The notes under the pieces were generated by a model. It was not told the DNA's origin. It saw nothing but the letters and a program-made list of their open reading frames with translations, and did no database searches. Positions 1 through 7,079 of a stretch of DNA of 7,175 nucleotides are shown here, one piece after another (positions within the stretch are counted from its first letter, which is position 1; every line of letters begins with the position of its first letter). The stretch lies in the NCBI GenBank assembly GCA_031267455.1, contig JAIRZC010000228.1:1-7175 (forward strand). The letters run 5' to 3'. The position numbers and the translations under genes are program-made. Source of the DNA: Accumulibacter sp. GTDB taxonomy: Bacteria > Pseudomonadota > Gammaproteobacteria > Burkholderiales > Rhodocyclaceae.

Positions 1-719
1 GTCTCCTGCTCCCCGGCGTGATGGCCTTTGTCCGGATGGACGAAACGTATGTTGATGACGTATTTATTGGCACTGACCTCGGGAACGAGCGGCAGATCGG
101 GTTTCAGGGAGACGCGCACCATCTGAGGCGCGCTTCCGCTGGGCGTCATCTGGAACAATCCGCCGCGCGCGACCTGGTGCAAGGCCTCGCCGCTCTGGCG
201 CAGGAGGCGCAGGACGATTGCGATGCCGGCCTTGAGCGGAAGAAAAGGTTCCAGCCAGCCACCCAGGGACTCCCGACGTTTTTCGGTGGTGAGGCACCGC
301 CAGTAATGGTAGGACGGCAGATCGAATTCGCAGACGCCACCGGGAATCACCGCGCGGCTTTTGATTCCCATCAGCCATTCATTTTCGCGCAGGTGCTGGC
401 CGATTTTTCCGACCATCCCGAGTATCGCGGCGGAAGCCTGCTCGATCTCGTAAAGCGCTCCGCGCAGGATATCCTCGGAGGCGCCAGGCTCGTTTCGGCA
501 ATTCAAAAGGGACTGACGCTGGCGTTTAAGCTCCTGGAGAAGGTCCATCTTGAGGTCGGCGCGACCTGCGACTTCGAAAATTTCGAAGATCGCCATCAAA
601 GCGGCATGATGCTCGCGCGGAGTCCTTTTCCGAACAAAGTAGTCCGCTTTATCGAAAATATCTTCCAGACGCAGCAACGTACGTATTCGCTCGCTGAAAG
701 GATATTCGTACGTAATCAT
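1..719 (-). CDS. zapD: Cell division protein ZapD (Z-ring-associated, DUF1342/YacF family), 3' end cut by window edge
   Basis: ZapD is a cytoplasmic protein that binds FtsZ and cross-links its filaments in the division ring. From the ATG at 717-719, 239 complete codons are open to the left edge with no stop. E. coli ZapD has about 247 residues, so only a short C-terminal tail is missing. The N-terminus (YEYPFSERIRTLLRLEDIF, residues 4-22) matches the family opening 'hPLnEkmRTwLRlE'. The family hallmark IPGGVCEFDLPSYHYW lies at about residues 125-140 (E. coli has IPGGCCSFDLPTLHIW). A later stretch, PEVSANKYVINIRF (about 213-226), corresponds to the conserved 'PqISghKsrfaIRF' segment. The start lies 11 bp past the coaE stop, so the two are probably co-transcribed. 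The coaE-zapD pairing is common in Beta- and Gammaproteobacteria, often with yacG next; that gene would lie outside the window. The identification is firm; only the C-terminus is unseen. Confidence 0.93.
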   Translation of the reverse strand, partial: MITYEYPFSERIRTLLRLEDIFDKADYFVRKRTPREHHAALMAIFEIFEVAGRADLKMDLLQELKRQRQSLLNCRNEPGASEDILRGALYEIEQASAAILGMVGKIGQHLRENEWLMGIKSRAVIPGGVCEFDLPSYHYWRCLTTEKRRESLGGWLEPFLPLKAGIAIVLRLLRQSGEALHQVARGGLFQMTPSGSAPQMVRVSLKPDLPLVPEVSANKYVINIRFVHPDKGHHAGEQE

Positions 720-730
720 GCTCGTCGGAG

Positions 731-1378
731 TCAGAACAAGGCACGGCGCACTTCTCCGACGATGCGTCCATCGTTTGTTACGTGCGCCAGATCAAGATAT
801 TTCCGATGCAATTCGGCCACCTGTCGATCCAAGGTTTCAATGCTGCCGTTATTCAGGATGATATCGTCCGCCGCGGCCTCCCTCTCCGATCGGGAGGCCT
901 GCGTCGCCATGATAGCACGCACTTCGGCCAAAGAAAGGGTGTTTCTCGACATGACACGCTTTTCTTGTATCGATTCATCGCAATCGATGAGCAGAATCCG
1001 GCGGATTTTCCGGCGAAGGAAGCCGGTTTCGACGAGGAGCGGGACGACGAGGAGAACATAAGGCGACTTTGCCGACAGGCAACGTTTCTCGCTTTCGTCG
1101 AGAATCAAGGGATGCAGAATGGCTTCGAGGCGTTTTTTTGCCGACGTATCGGTAAAAACGATCCGTCGCATGAAGGGGCGGCTCATGCGTCCATCGTCCT
1201 CGACGGCGCGCGCCCCAAATCCATCCCGAATCGCGGGCATGGCGTCGCCGCCGGCGCGAGTAAGTTCGTGCGCAATGATATCGGTATCGACGATCGAGAT
1301 GCCGAAAGCGGAAAAAAGATCGGCGGCGACACTTTTCCCGCTACCGACTCCGCCGGTCACGCCGATGACGAAAGTCAT
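731..1378 (-). CDS. coaE: Dephospho-CoA kinase
   Basis: The enzyme phosphorylates the 3'-hydroxyl of the ribose of dephospho-CoA with ATP, the last step of coenzyme A synthesis, in the cytoplasm. The 215-residue product fits the family (E. coli 206). Visible motifs are the P-loop GGVGSGKS at residues 9-16, the substrate-side DTD at 31-33 (usually DAD or DTD), the HP pair at 89-90, and PLLVETG at 113-119 in place of the usual PLLfE. The C-terminal block AADDIILNNGSIETL (about 169-183) resembles 'aDdvIdNnG' of E. coli CoaE. Its ATG overlaps the stop of the upstream SPOR gene in an ATGA (1375-1378), which suggests translational coupling. zapD follows after 11 bp. No key residue appears to be missing. 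Confidence 0.96.
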   Translation of the reverse strand: MTFVIGVTGGVGSGKSVAADLFSAFGISIVDTDIIAHELTRAGGDAMPAIRDGFGARAVEDDGRMSRPFMRRIVFTDTSAKKRLEAILHPLILDESEKRCLSAKSPYVLLVVPLLVETGFLRRKIRRILLIDCDESIQEKRVMSRNTLSLAEVRAIMATQASRSEREAAADDIILNNGSIETLDRQVAELHRKYLDLAHVTNDGRIVGEVRRALF

Positions 1379-2070
1379 TGCGCTTTCCGGCAGGCGAGTG
1401 GATGTTTTCCGGGGATTGCCGTTTCCAGCGCGCGCCTCAGCGCTCCAGACTGCGTCTCCGGTCCACGTATCGCGAGCGACCGCGCGCGCGCGCCACGCTC
1501 TCCGACGATAGCCGAGCGCACGCCCTTTGCCTGGAGCGAAACGAGCCTTTCCATGGCTGCGCCTTCGGTCGAAAAAATCCCAAGGGAAATGGCGAAGCGG
1601 TAAGGTCCTGTATCCTGAACGACGAAGAATTCGGGGACATTCAAGCGTTTTAACTCTTCGACTTTTTGTTCGGCCTCACGCCGGCTGGCGCGCGGCGGAA
1701 TGAAAACCCAAAAGGTGCTTTTCCCGGACACGCGCGGATATTCGACGCTGAACGCCGGAAAATTTCTGGCCAGCAAGGATTCGATACGCGCCTGCTCAGC
1801 CGTTTGAAGATCGTTCAGGGAGAAACAGATTTCGGACACTATTTCGGGCAGTGGCATGGTCGTCCCGCTTGGCGGAACGGATTCGGTTTGTGTTTCAGCG
1901 GGCCTGGACGGCACGGGCGGCGGTTCATCACGCGAGACGATTCTCACATGGTCGGGCAGAATTTCCTGCGCGCGCAACGAGTCCCCGGGCGGCGAACCGC
2001 CCAGATAGTCTCCGGCCCACAGGAAGAACAGTAAGTTGACCGGAATCAGCAAAAAAACCAAGGCGCGCAT
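1375..2070 (-). CDS. SPOR-domain protein with N-terminal membrane anchor
   Basis: The 231-residue product is first in the minus-strand operon ahead of coaE. Residues 1-20 (MRALVFLLIPVNLLFFLWAG) form one hydrophobic segment with a short charged N-terminus. It is therefore probably a bitopic inner-membrane protein with a periplasmic body. Residues 48-75 are rich in proline, serine and threonine, like a linker. The SPOR domain spans about 119-190: it opens with FWVFIPPRASRREAEQKV, continues with FFVVQDTGPYRFAISLGIFST and ends near KGVRSAIVGE. SPOR domains bind glycan strands lacking stem peptides and are often recruited to the division septum, which fits zapD downstream. The layout (anchor, linker, 'CFSLNDLQ' at about 82-89, SPOR, then a C-terminal tail) resembles betaproteobacterial SPOR proteins that I recall beside birA/coaX; that comparison is from memory. 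No strong Shine-Dalgarno sequence is visible before the ATG. The domain is clear, the exact role unknown. Confidence 0.85.
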   Translation of the reverse strand: MRALVFLLIPVNLLFFLWAGDYLGGSPPGDSLRAQEILPDHVRIVSRDEPPPVPSRPAETQTESVPPSGTTMPLPEIVSEICFSLNDLQTAEQARIESLLARNFPAFSVEYPRVSGKSTFWVFIPPRASRREAEQKVEELKRLNVPEFFVVQDTGPYRFAISLGIFSTEGAAMERLVSLQAKGVRSAIVGERGARARSLAIRGPETQSGALRRALETAIPGKHPLACRKAQ

Positions 2071-2101
2071 TGGGTTTATCCAGGACTTCTTTTGAACAGA
2101 G

Positions 2102-2129
2102 GCGGTGAAATCTCACGTCGCCTCACCGC
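2102..2129. repeat. 7-bp inverted repeat just upstream of the SPOR-coaE-zapD operon
   Basis: GCGGTGA at 2102-2108 is the exact reverse complement of TCACCGC at 2123-2129, with 14 bp between. It sits 32-59 bp upstream of the SPOR gene start. It could be an operator or a leader hairpin; a 7-bp match can also arise by chance. Confidence 0.35.
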
Positions 2130-2218
2130 ATGGGGCGGTATCTCCGAGCGATCTCGACCCACAGGCCGACCGTCATCGAATTCCATGCCGCGCCCAAGAG
2201 GTGACGCGAAAAAAACCG

Positions 2219-2238
2219 CAATCCCTATGGATTTTTGC
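2219..2238 (+). repeat. Direct repeat, copy 1 (TGGATTTTTGC core)
   Basis: The 20 bp match copy 2 at 2382-2401 in 16 positions, with an identical 11-bp core TGGATTTTTGC (2228-2238). The copy is followed by an imperfect hairpin, GAGAA at 2240-2244 with TTCTC at 2252-2256. Its function is unknown. Confidence 0.45.
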
Positions 2239-2381
2239 CGAGAAAATTTTATTCTCACAAGGCGCTTCCTTGCGGAAAATTCCAAAGCCGCCGCTGGGCA
2301 TCCGCCATGCTGGTTTTCCATGCCTTGGGCTTTTGACTCGATTCCTTATTCAATTTTTCACACGAATTTTCAATAATCTAT

Positions 2382-2401
2382 CGATTCCCGTGGATTTTTG
2401 C
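2382..2401 (+). repeat. Direct repeat, copy 2 (TGGATTTTTGC core)
   Basis: This is the partner of the 2219-2238 copy, with the identical core at 2391-2401, 163 bp downstream of copy 1. The end of this copy forms the left arm of the 11-bp inverted repeat at 2395-2442. Confidence 0.45.
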
Positions 2402-2442
2402 AGCCAAGAGACTCTCAGATTTGAACCCATCGGCTGCAAAAA
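2395..2442. repeat. Perfect 11-bp inverted repeat (TTTTTGCAGCC / GGCTGCAAAAA)
   Basis: TTTTTGCAGCC at 2395-2405 is the exact reverse complement of GGCTGCAAAAA at 2432-2442, with a 26-base loop. The T run on one strand (A run on the other) would follow the stem in a leftward transcript, so it could act as a minus-strand terminator. It could equally be part of a mobile repeat. No gene ends beside it. Confidence 0.5.
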
Positions 2443-2444
2443 GC

Positions 2445-2461
2445 GTGAGAACTATTCTCAC
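2445..2461. repeat. Perfect short hairpin (7-bp stem, 3-base loop)
   Basis: GTGAGAA at 2445-2451 pairs perfectly with TTCTCAC at 2455-2461 around CTA. It lies 2 bases after the 11-bp inverted repeat, so the two may form one structured element. No T run follows, so it does not look like an intrinsic terminator. Confidence 0.45.
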
Positions 2462-2608
2462 CCTCACTTTTTTTGCTCCGACTCATCAAATTCGACAGGC
2501 TTTTGGCGCGGACTCTTATTTTATCTCTGGGAAATGCGCGCGTACCTCATTTTCTTTTTTTTGAAAGGGGAAAGTGACCGCGGACCGGATTTCTCGCATG
2601 ACTTTTCT

Positions 2609-2655
2609 TTCTCCCCCAAGGGAGAAGAGGTAGCCGAAAGGCTTGGATGGGGCGG
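2609..2655 (+). repeat. Palindromic intergenic repeat, copy A
   Basis: A first stem, TTCTCCC (2609-2615) with GGGAGAA (2620-2626), is followed by a small GCC-GAAA-GGC hairpin (2633-2642) and a GGATGGGGCGG tail. The layout (CTCCC...GGGAGAAGG, a variable GC hairpin, then GATGAGGG) resembles a family of palindromic intergenic repeats found in many proteobacterial genomes. Copy B lies about 105 bp to the right and shares GGGAGAAG and GGCTTrGATGrGG. Confidence 0.65.
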
Positions 2656-2671
2656 CGCTGGCTTTTAGGGA

Positions 2672-2692
2672 TCAGAGGTCAGAAATCAGAAG
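2672..2692 (+). repeat. Three tandem 7-bp units (TCAGARR type)
   Basis: TCAGAGG (2672-2678), TCAGAAA (2679-2685) and TCAGAAG (2686-2692) follow one another without gaps. All share TCAGA and end in two purines. The array sits between the two palindromic repeats and probably belongs to the same non-coding repeat cluster. Confidence 0.6.
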
Positions 2693-2713
2693 TGCCCCCT
2701 AGCGAAAAGCTGT

Positions 2714-2764
2714 CCCTTCGCCCTTTGTGGGAGAAGGTGACCGGCAGGCTTAGATGAGGGGTGG
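2714..2764 (+). repeat. Palindromic intergenic repeat, copy B
   Basis: This is the second copy of the element at 2609-2655: CCTTCGCCC (2715-2723) faces GGGAGAAGG (2729-2737) with one mismatch in the stem. It is followed by an imperfect CCGGCAGG segment and TTAGATGAGGGGTGG. The two copies lie in the same orientation. It ends about 257 bp before the msbA start. Confidence 0.65.
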
Positions 2765-2980
2765 TTTACACTTGCGGAAAGTCCAACACCCAAGCTCGTA
2801 CACCTTCGCGGAGAAGCGTGAACCTCAAGGGCATTCCGGGTGTTACTTCAAGAGCGAAGTCGCGTTTTTCAGGAGCGCGTTCGCCTGCGCGCCATAGCGA
2901 CACCCGATTGTTTCCGATACGGGCGCGCGTCCTGTTCGAGTGTTTCACCGAGGTTCAGCCGGTTTTCCAGTTCTTCACAC

Positions 2981-2989
2981 TGCTACAAT
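2981..2989 (+). promoter_or_regulatory. Predicted extended -10 promoter of msbA
   Basis: TGCTACAAT at 2981-2989 is an extended -10 element: TG, one base, then TACAAT (consensus TATAAT). The best -35 candidate, GTTTTC at 2962-2967 with 16-bp spacing, is weak; an extended -10 can compensate for that. Transcription would begin near 2996 and leave a leader of about 26 bases before the ATG at 3022. This is a prediction from sequence alone. Confidence 0.5.
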
Positions 2990-3021
2990 TCGCATCAGAT
3001 CCTTTAATCCGTACCGGCCAA

Positions 3022-4851
3022 ATGGCTCATTCTAACCGACCGTCGAGTTTCAAAGTATATCTGCGCCTGCTGCGTTATGTTTTGCCCTATAGCGCGCTGT
3101 TCGCGCTGAGCCTTTTGGGGTATATGCTTTTCGCGGCGACGCAGCCGATGCTGGGCGGAATCCTCAAGTATTTCGTCGATAGCCTTGTCAATCCCGATGA
3201 AGCCTACTTTAGAAATATCCCGTTGGATTTCGTTAAAAACCTGTATTTCTCGGAAGCCGTTCCGTTCATGATTGTCATTATTGCGCTTCTCCAGGGTATC
3301 GGTTCGTTTCTCGGAAATTATTACCTTTCCAAGGTATCGCTTTCCTTGGTACACGATCTGCGCGTCACGCTTTTCGAGAATCTCCTGACGCTTCCGAATC
3401 CTTACTTCGACCATCACAACTCGGGGCAGATGATTTCGCGCATCACGTATAACGTGACGATGGTGACTGGCGCGGCGACGGACGCCATCAAGATCATCGT
3501 CCGCGAAGGTTTGACCGTATTCTTTTTGTTCGTTGCACTCGTCTACATGAACTGGAAGCTCACTTTCGTCATGCTGGCGATTCTTCCAGTCATTTCCCTG
3601 ATGGTGACGGTTGCCAATAAAAGGTTCCGGAAGCAGAGCTGGCAAATCCAGTCGGCGATGGGGGAGGTAACGCACGTGGCGTCGGAAACGATTCAGAGCT
3701 ACCGGGTCGTGCGAAGCTTCGGTGGCGAAGCCTACGAGCGCCGACGCTTTGGCAAATCGAGCGAAGAGAATACGAAAAAAAACCTGCGGATGTCGCGGAC
3801 TTCCGCAGTCTATACGCCGGCTCTCCAGGTCGTTGTTTACAGCGGAATGGCTGTCCTTTTGTATCTGGTGCTGCTCCTGCGCGGCAACGCGACGGTCGGC
3901 GATCTCGTCGCGTATATTACGATGGCGGGCCTTTTGCCAAAACCGATCCGCCAGATCTCCGAAGTCAGCGCGACGATCCAGAAGGGCCTGGCCGGCGCGG
4001 AGAGTATTTTCGAACAGCTTGATCAAGCTCCCGAAGACGACAACGGAACCGTCGGGCGCGAGCGTGTCAAGGGAAGGCTTGAGATCAGGAACTTGAGTTT
4101 TCGCTATCCGGGATCGGCCAAACAGGTTTTGAATAACATTAGCTTTTCCGTCGAGCCGGGCCGGATGGTTGCGCTCGTCGGCCGCTCGGGCAGTGGAAAA
4201 TCGACACTGGTCAGCCTGATTCCGCGTTTTTACACGCATGAGGAGGGTGAAATCCTGCTCGACGGCCTTCCCGTGGCGTGTTACCGTCTCTCGAATCTGC
4301 GCCGCCATATCGCCCTCGTCACGCAGCAGGTCAATCTTTTCAACGACACTGTCCTGAACAATATCGCCTACGGAGACTTGGCGGGCGCGCCGAGAGTATT
4401 GGTGGAAAAGGCCGCGACCGACGCCTTCGCGAAAGAATTCATCGACAATTTGCCCGAAGGCTTCGAGACGCGCGTCGGTGAGAACGGAGTTATGCTTTCT
4501 GGAGGCCAGCGCCAACGCCTTGCCATTGCGCGCGCGCTCCTCAAGAACGCCCCTGTCCTGATTCTCGACGAGGCGACCTCGGCGCTCGATACGGAATCCG
4601 AACGCCATATACAGGCCGCACTGGAAAAGGTCATGGCCGGACGTACGACACTGGTGATCGCCCACCGCCTTTCGACGATCGAATCGGCCGATCGGATTCT
4701 TGTCATGGATCGGGGGCGTATCGTCGAGCAGGGAACTCACGCTGAGTTGATCGAGAAAAGGGGGCATTACGCGCGTTTGCATGCTCGGCGGTTTTCCGAC
4801 GAGCCTGAAGAGGGCGATTCTACGGACTGGGCTGAAAACGCGGAGGCATGA
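3022..4851 (+). CDS. msbA: Lipid A export ABC transporter, ATP-binding/permease protein MsbA
   Basis: MsbA flips lipid A-core across the inner membrane before LPS export to the outer membrane, working as a homodimer. From the ATG at 3022 the product has 609 residues (E. coli 582). Residues 21-310 form the membrane domain, with hydrophobic segments near 21-40, 82-100, 160-177, 182-198, 266-286 and 292-306. The nucleotide-binding domain has an aromatic A-loop Tyr362, Walker A GRSGSGKST 387-395, Q-loop Gln435 in VTQQVNLFNDT (very close to E. coli VSQNVHLFNDT), signature LSGGQ 492-496, Walker B ILDE with Asp516/Glu517, and H-loop His548. The frame stays open upstream to 2761, but those 87 codons have no family match and contain the likely promoter, so I reject the longer form. 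No good Shine-Dalgarno sequence precedes 3022. The last 20 or so residues are acidic and rather long for the family. lpxK, a common neighbour, is absent; ugd follows after 74 bp. Confidence 0.94.
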   Translation: MAHSNRPSSFKVYLRLLRYVLPYSALFALSLLGYMLFAATQPMLGGILKYFVDSLVNPDEAYFRNIPLDFVKNLYFSEAVPFMIVIIALLQGIGSFLGNYYLSKVSLSLVHDLRVTLFENLLTLPNPYFDHHNSGQMISRITYNVTMVTGAATDAIKIIVREGLTVFFLFVALVYMNWKLTFVMLAILPVISLMVTVANKRFRKQSWQIQSAMGEVTHVASETIQSYRVVRSFGGEAYERRRFGKSSEENTKKNLRMSRTSAVYTPALQVVVYSGMAVLLYLVLLLRGNATVGDLVAYITMAGLLPKPIRQISEVSATIQKGLAGAESIFEQLDQAPEDDNGTVGRERVKGRLEIRNLSFRYPGSAKQVLNNISFSVEPGRMVALVGRSGSGKSTLVSLIPRFYTHEEGEILLDGLPVACYRLSNLRRHIALVTQQVNLFNDTVLNNIAYGDLAGAPRVLVEKAATDAFAKEFIDNLPEGFETRVGENGVMLSGGQRQRLAIARALLKNAPVLILDEATSALDTESERHIQAALEKVMAGRTTLVIAHRLSTIESADRILVMDRGRIVEQGTHAELIEKRGHYARLHARRFSDEPEEGDSTDWAENAEA

Positions 4852-4925
4852 CTGCCTGCAATCATTTTGAGAGAATGCAAAATTCGTCTCGCGGCGAATA
4901 CGGATCGAATGCGGAATAAAAAAAG

Positions 4926-6248
4926 ATGAAGATCGCGATGATTGGAACAGGCTATGTCGGCCTGGTCACAGGGGCTTGCCTGGCAGAGGTCGGCAACGAA
5001 GTACTCTGCCTCGACATTGACGCGCGAAAAATCGATTTGCTTGCTTCAGGCGGCGTTCCTATTTACGAACCCGGTCTCGAAGACCTGCTCAAGCGTAATG
5101 TCGCCGAGGGCAGGCTGTCGTTTACCGCCGACATCGAGGCATCTGTCGCCTTCGGGGAAATCCAGTTCATCGCCGTTGGAACGCCGCCTGACGAAGACGG
5201 ATCGGCCGATCTGCGCCATGTCGTCGAAGCGGCCCGGAATATCGGACGCCATATGCGCGGCTTCAAGCTCGTCGTCGACAAATCGACGGTTCCCGTGGGA
5301 ACGGCTGAACGTGTCCGAAACGTCATCCGTGAAGAATTGTGTTCGCGCGGCGTCGATATCGAATACTCAGTCGCGTCGAATCCGGAATTCCTGAAAGAAG
5401 GCGCGGCGCTAGCGGATTTCATGAGGCCCGACCGCATTGTCATCGGAAGCGACGACGAGAAAGCCGACCAGCTTTTGCGGCGTCTTTATGCGCCTTTTTT
5501 GCGCAACCACGATCGTATCGTTTCGATGGACATTCGTTCCGCCGAATTGACCAAGTACGCCGCGAACGCAATGCTCGCGACGCGGGTTTCGTTCATGAAC
5601 GAACTTGCGCTCCTTTCGGAAAAGCTCGGCGCGGACATCGAGTGCGTCCGCCGAGGCATCGGTTCGGATAAGCGGATCGGCTATCACTTCCTGTATGCGG
5701 GATGCGGCTACGGCGGGTCATGCTTTCCCAAAGACATTCGCGCGCTGAGGGTAATGGCGCGTGAGGGAGGCATTGCGCTACGAATTCTGGACGCTGTCGA
5801 AAAAGCCAACGAAACCCAGAAGAACATCCTTGCCGCCAAGGTGCGACGGCGCTTCGGCGATAACCTGTCCGGCCTCTCTTTTGCCCTCTGGGGGCTTGCG
5901 TTCAAACCCAATACCGACGACATGCGCGAAGCGCCAAGCCGCTCGATCATGGAATCGCTTTTACGGCACGGCGCGACGGTCTCGGCTTTCGACCCGGCGG
6001 CCACGGCGGAGGCCTTGCGGCTGTATGGGGAACGTCCCGGCGTGTCCTTTGCGAGCGACCCGATGGATGCGATCAAGGATGCCGACGCTCTGCTGATCGT
6101 TACCGAATGGAAAGCCTTCCAATGCCCCAATTTCCAGGCGATGAAATCGTTGATGAAGCAGCCGGTGATTTTCGATGGGCGCAACCTTTACGAACCGTCG
6201 ATTCCGCGCGAACAGGGCTTTGAATATTTTCCGATTGGCCGCCCATGA
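4926..6248 (+). CDS. ugd: UDP-glucose 6-dehydrogenase
   Basis: The enzyme oxidises UDP-glucose to UDP-glucuronate in two NAD+-dependent steps in the cytoplasm. The product supplies capsule and exopolysaccharide synthesis and aminoarabinose modification of lipid A. The 440-residue length is typical of the short bacterial class. Motifs seen are the Rossmann loop GTGYVGL at 7-13, the NAD ribose-binding acidic end LDID at 29-32, VGTPP at 84-88, KSTVPVGT at 119-126, NPEFLKEG at 152-159, Lys210 and Asn214, the catalytic Cys266 in [12 protein letters not shown] (259-270), [10 protein letters not shown] at 326-335, and DGRN at 417-420. All expected catalytic residues are present. It lies 74 bp after msbA on the same strand with only a weak AT-rich inverted repeat between (4864-4883), so read-through from msbA is plausible. 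The Shine-Dalgarno sequence is weak (GGAA some 12 bases ahead of the ATG). The stop shares ATGA with a 33-codon frame that I do not call a gene. Confidence 0.96.
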   Translation: MKIAMIGTGYVGLVTGACLAEVGNEVLCLDIDARKIDLLASGGVPIYEPGLEDLLKRNVAEGRLSFTADIEASVAFGEIQFIAVGTPPDEDGSADLRHVVEAARNIGRHMRGFKLVVDKSTVPVGTAERVRNVIREELCSRGVDIEYSVASNPEFLKEGAALADFMRPDRIVIGSDDEKADQLLRRLYAPFLRNHDRIVSMDIRSAELTKYAANAMLATRVSFMNELALLSEKLGADIECVRRGIGSDKRIGYHFLYAGCGYGGSCFPKDIRALRVMAREGGIALRILDAVEKANETQKNILAAKVRRRFGDNLSGLSFALWGLAFKPNTDDMREAPSRSIMESLLRHGATVSAFDPAATAEALRLYGERPGVSFASDPMDAIKDADALLIVTEWKAFQCPNFQAMKSLMKQPVIFDGRNLYEPSIPREQGFEYFPIGRP

Positions 6249-6480
6249 CCGACGAGGTGCCTTCCACCGCGTCGTCGCCGCTTTTTCCGCCAGGTGGGGC
6301 ATATCCGGGATTCCGGGACACGAGGCATGGCGGCTTCCAAGTTTGAATGGATCGCCCGCGAATATCCCTTTCCAAATTTTCCGTGACGCGAAAGGGATTG
6401 CGCGGGATTCGCGGCGCAACGAGGCGGATTTGCATCGAGCCATTTTGCAAAAAACTCTTCCCTGACCGCAATTCAAAGTA
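6249..6480. other. Gene-free stretch between ugd and the nitrogen-control region
   Basis: I see no supportable gene, RNA or strong terminator here. Open frames exist on both strands (6175-6465 plus; 6100-6486 and 5961-6476 minus), but each runs into ugd, has no recognisable motif and lacks a convincing ribosome binding site. A 33-codon frame starts at 6245 inside the ugd stop and shows nothing recognisable. The composition is similar to the genes, so a decayed coding remnant cannot be excluded. Confidence 0.55.
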
Positions 6481-6481
6481 G

Positions 6482-6498
6482 CTCACCGTTTTGGTGCG
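6482..6498. promoter_or_regulatory. Predicted NtrC (NRI) enhancer site 1
   Basis: CTCACCGTTTTGGTGCG is a near-perfect dyad that closely follows the NtrC consensus TGCACC-N5-GGTGCA, including the T-rich centre. Its midpoint (6490) lies about 117 bp upstream of the predicted sigma-54 start point, within the usual range for upstream activating sequences. The binding itself is inferred. Confidence 0.75.
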
Positions 6499-6512
6499 CT
6501 TTGTTTCGATCT

Positions 6513-6529
6513 TTCACCAAAAAAGTGCG
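6513..6529. promoter_or_regulatory. Predicted NtrC (NRI) enhancer site 2
   Basis: TTCACCAAAAAAGTGCG fits TGCACC-N5-GGTGCA with mismatches at three or four positions, so it is weaker than site 1. Its centre (6521) is 31 bp from that of site 1, close to three helical turns. Both would lie on the same DNA face, as do the paired strong NtrC sites at E. coli glnA. It lies about 86 bp before the predicted start point. Confidence 0.65.
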
Positions 6530-6580
6530 CGTGTCTTCAAATCCGCGCGAAACACCGCGCTGCCTACCGAAAACCGCTCC

Positions 6581-6596
6581 TGGCACGGCTCGTGCT
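6581..6596 (+). promoter_or_regulatory. Sigma-54 (RpoN) -24/-12 promoter of the P-II gene
   Basis: TGGCACG (6581-6587), four bases, then GTGCT (6592-6596) matches the consensus TGGCACG-N4-TTGCW at all but one position. The invariant GG (6582-6583) and GC (6594-6595) are exactly 12 bp apart. Transcription should start near 6607, leaving a leader of about 125 bases before the P-II ATG at 6732. With two NtrC-like sites upstream, this is a textbook nitrogen-limitation promoter. Confidence 0.85.
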
Positions 6597-6606
6597 AATA
6601 GCTCAT

Positions 6607-7069
<463 letters not shown>

Positions 7070-7070
<1 letters not shown>

Positions 7071-7075
7071 GGAGG
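7070..7075 (+). promoter_or_regulatory. Strong Shine-Dalgarno sequence overlapping the P-II stop codon
   Basis: AGGAGG at 7070-7075 begins on the last base of the P-II TGA and lies 4 bases before the ATG at 7080. The arrangement suggests that the following frame is translated by coupling to P-II. It is the best ribosome binding site in the window. Confidence 0.6.
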
Positions 7076-7079
7076 CTCC

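Larger units (their letters stand above)
2130..2760. other. Long gene-free spacer between divergent operons, rich in short repeats
   Basis: No credible gene lies between the SPOR gene and msbA. The longest open frame here (2105-2668, plus) has no recognisable domain, crosses hairpins and one copy of an intergenic repeat, and translates to a composition unlike the neighbouring proteins (runs of F, S and H). The stretch has many A and T runs, for example around 2209-2220 and 2553-2571. It contains the repeats listed separately: a 20-bp direct repeat pair, two hairpins, three 7-bp tandem units and two palindromic intergenic repeats. The outer flanks (2071-2129 and 2761-3021) also carry no gene that I can support. 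Confidence 0.7.

Noticed and set aside
18..1061. A 347-codon plus-strand open frame across zapD and coaE
   Set aside because: It is antisense to two genes with clear family motifs and has no recognisable content of its own.
2105..2668. A 187-codon plus-strand open frame in the spacer
   Set aside because: It runs through the direct repeat, two hairpins and a palindromic repeat. Its product has no domain and an unlikely composition, and no ribosome binding site is evident.
3004..4782. A 592-codon open frame on the minus strand opposite msbA
   Set aside because: It is fully antisense to msbA, which has every ABC transporter motif. The antisense translation shows no domain, and such frames are common opposite GC-rich genes.
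4864..4883. ATTTTG...CAAAAT inverted repeat after msbA as a terminator
   Set aside because: The stem has only 6 AT-rich pairs and no T run follows, so it would not be a stable intrinsic terminator.
6245..6346. A 33-codon frame whose ATG overlaps the ugd stop
   Set aside because: The ATGA overlap is suggestive of coupling, but the product is short and rich in Pro, Ser and Gly, with no recognisable feature. I would not annotate it without conservation.
6100..6486. Minus-strand frames reaching from the gene-free stretch into ugd
   Set aside because: Most of their length is antisense to ugd, they have no motif, and the starts have no convincing ribosome binding site.
6583..6595. Perfect palindrome GCACG-GCT-CGTGC as an operator
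   Set aside because: It lies wholly inside the sigma-54 promoter and is explained by the -24 GGCACG and -12 GTGC elements, so no separate site is needed.
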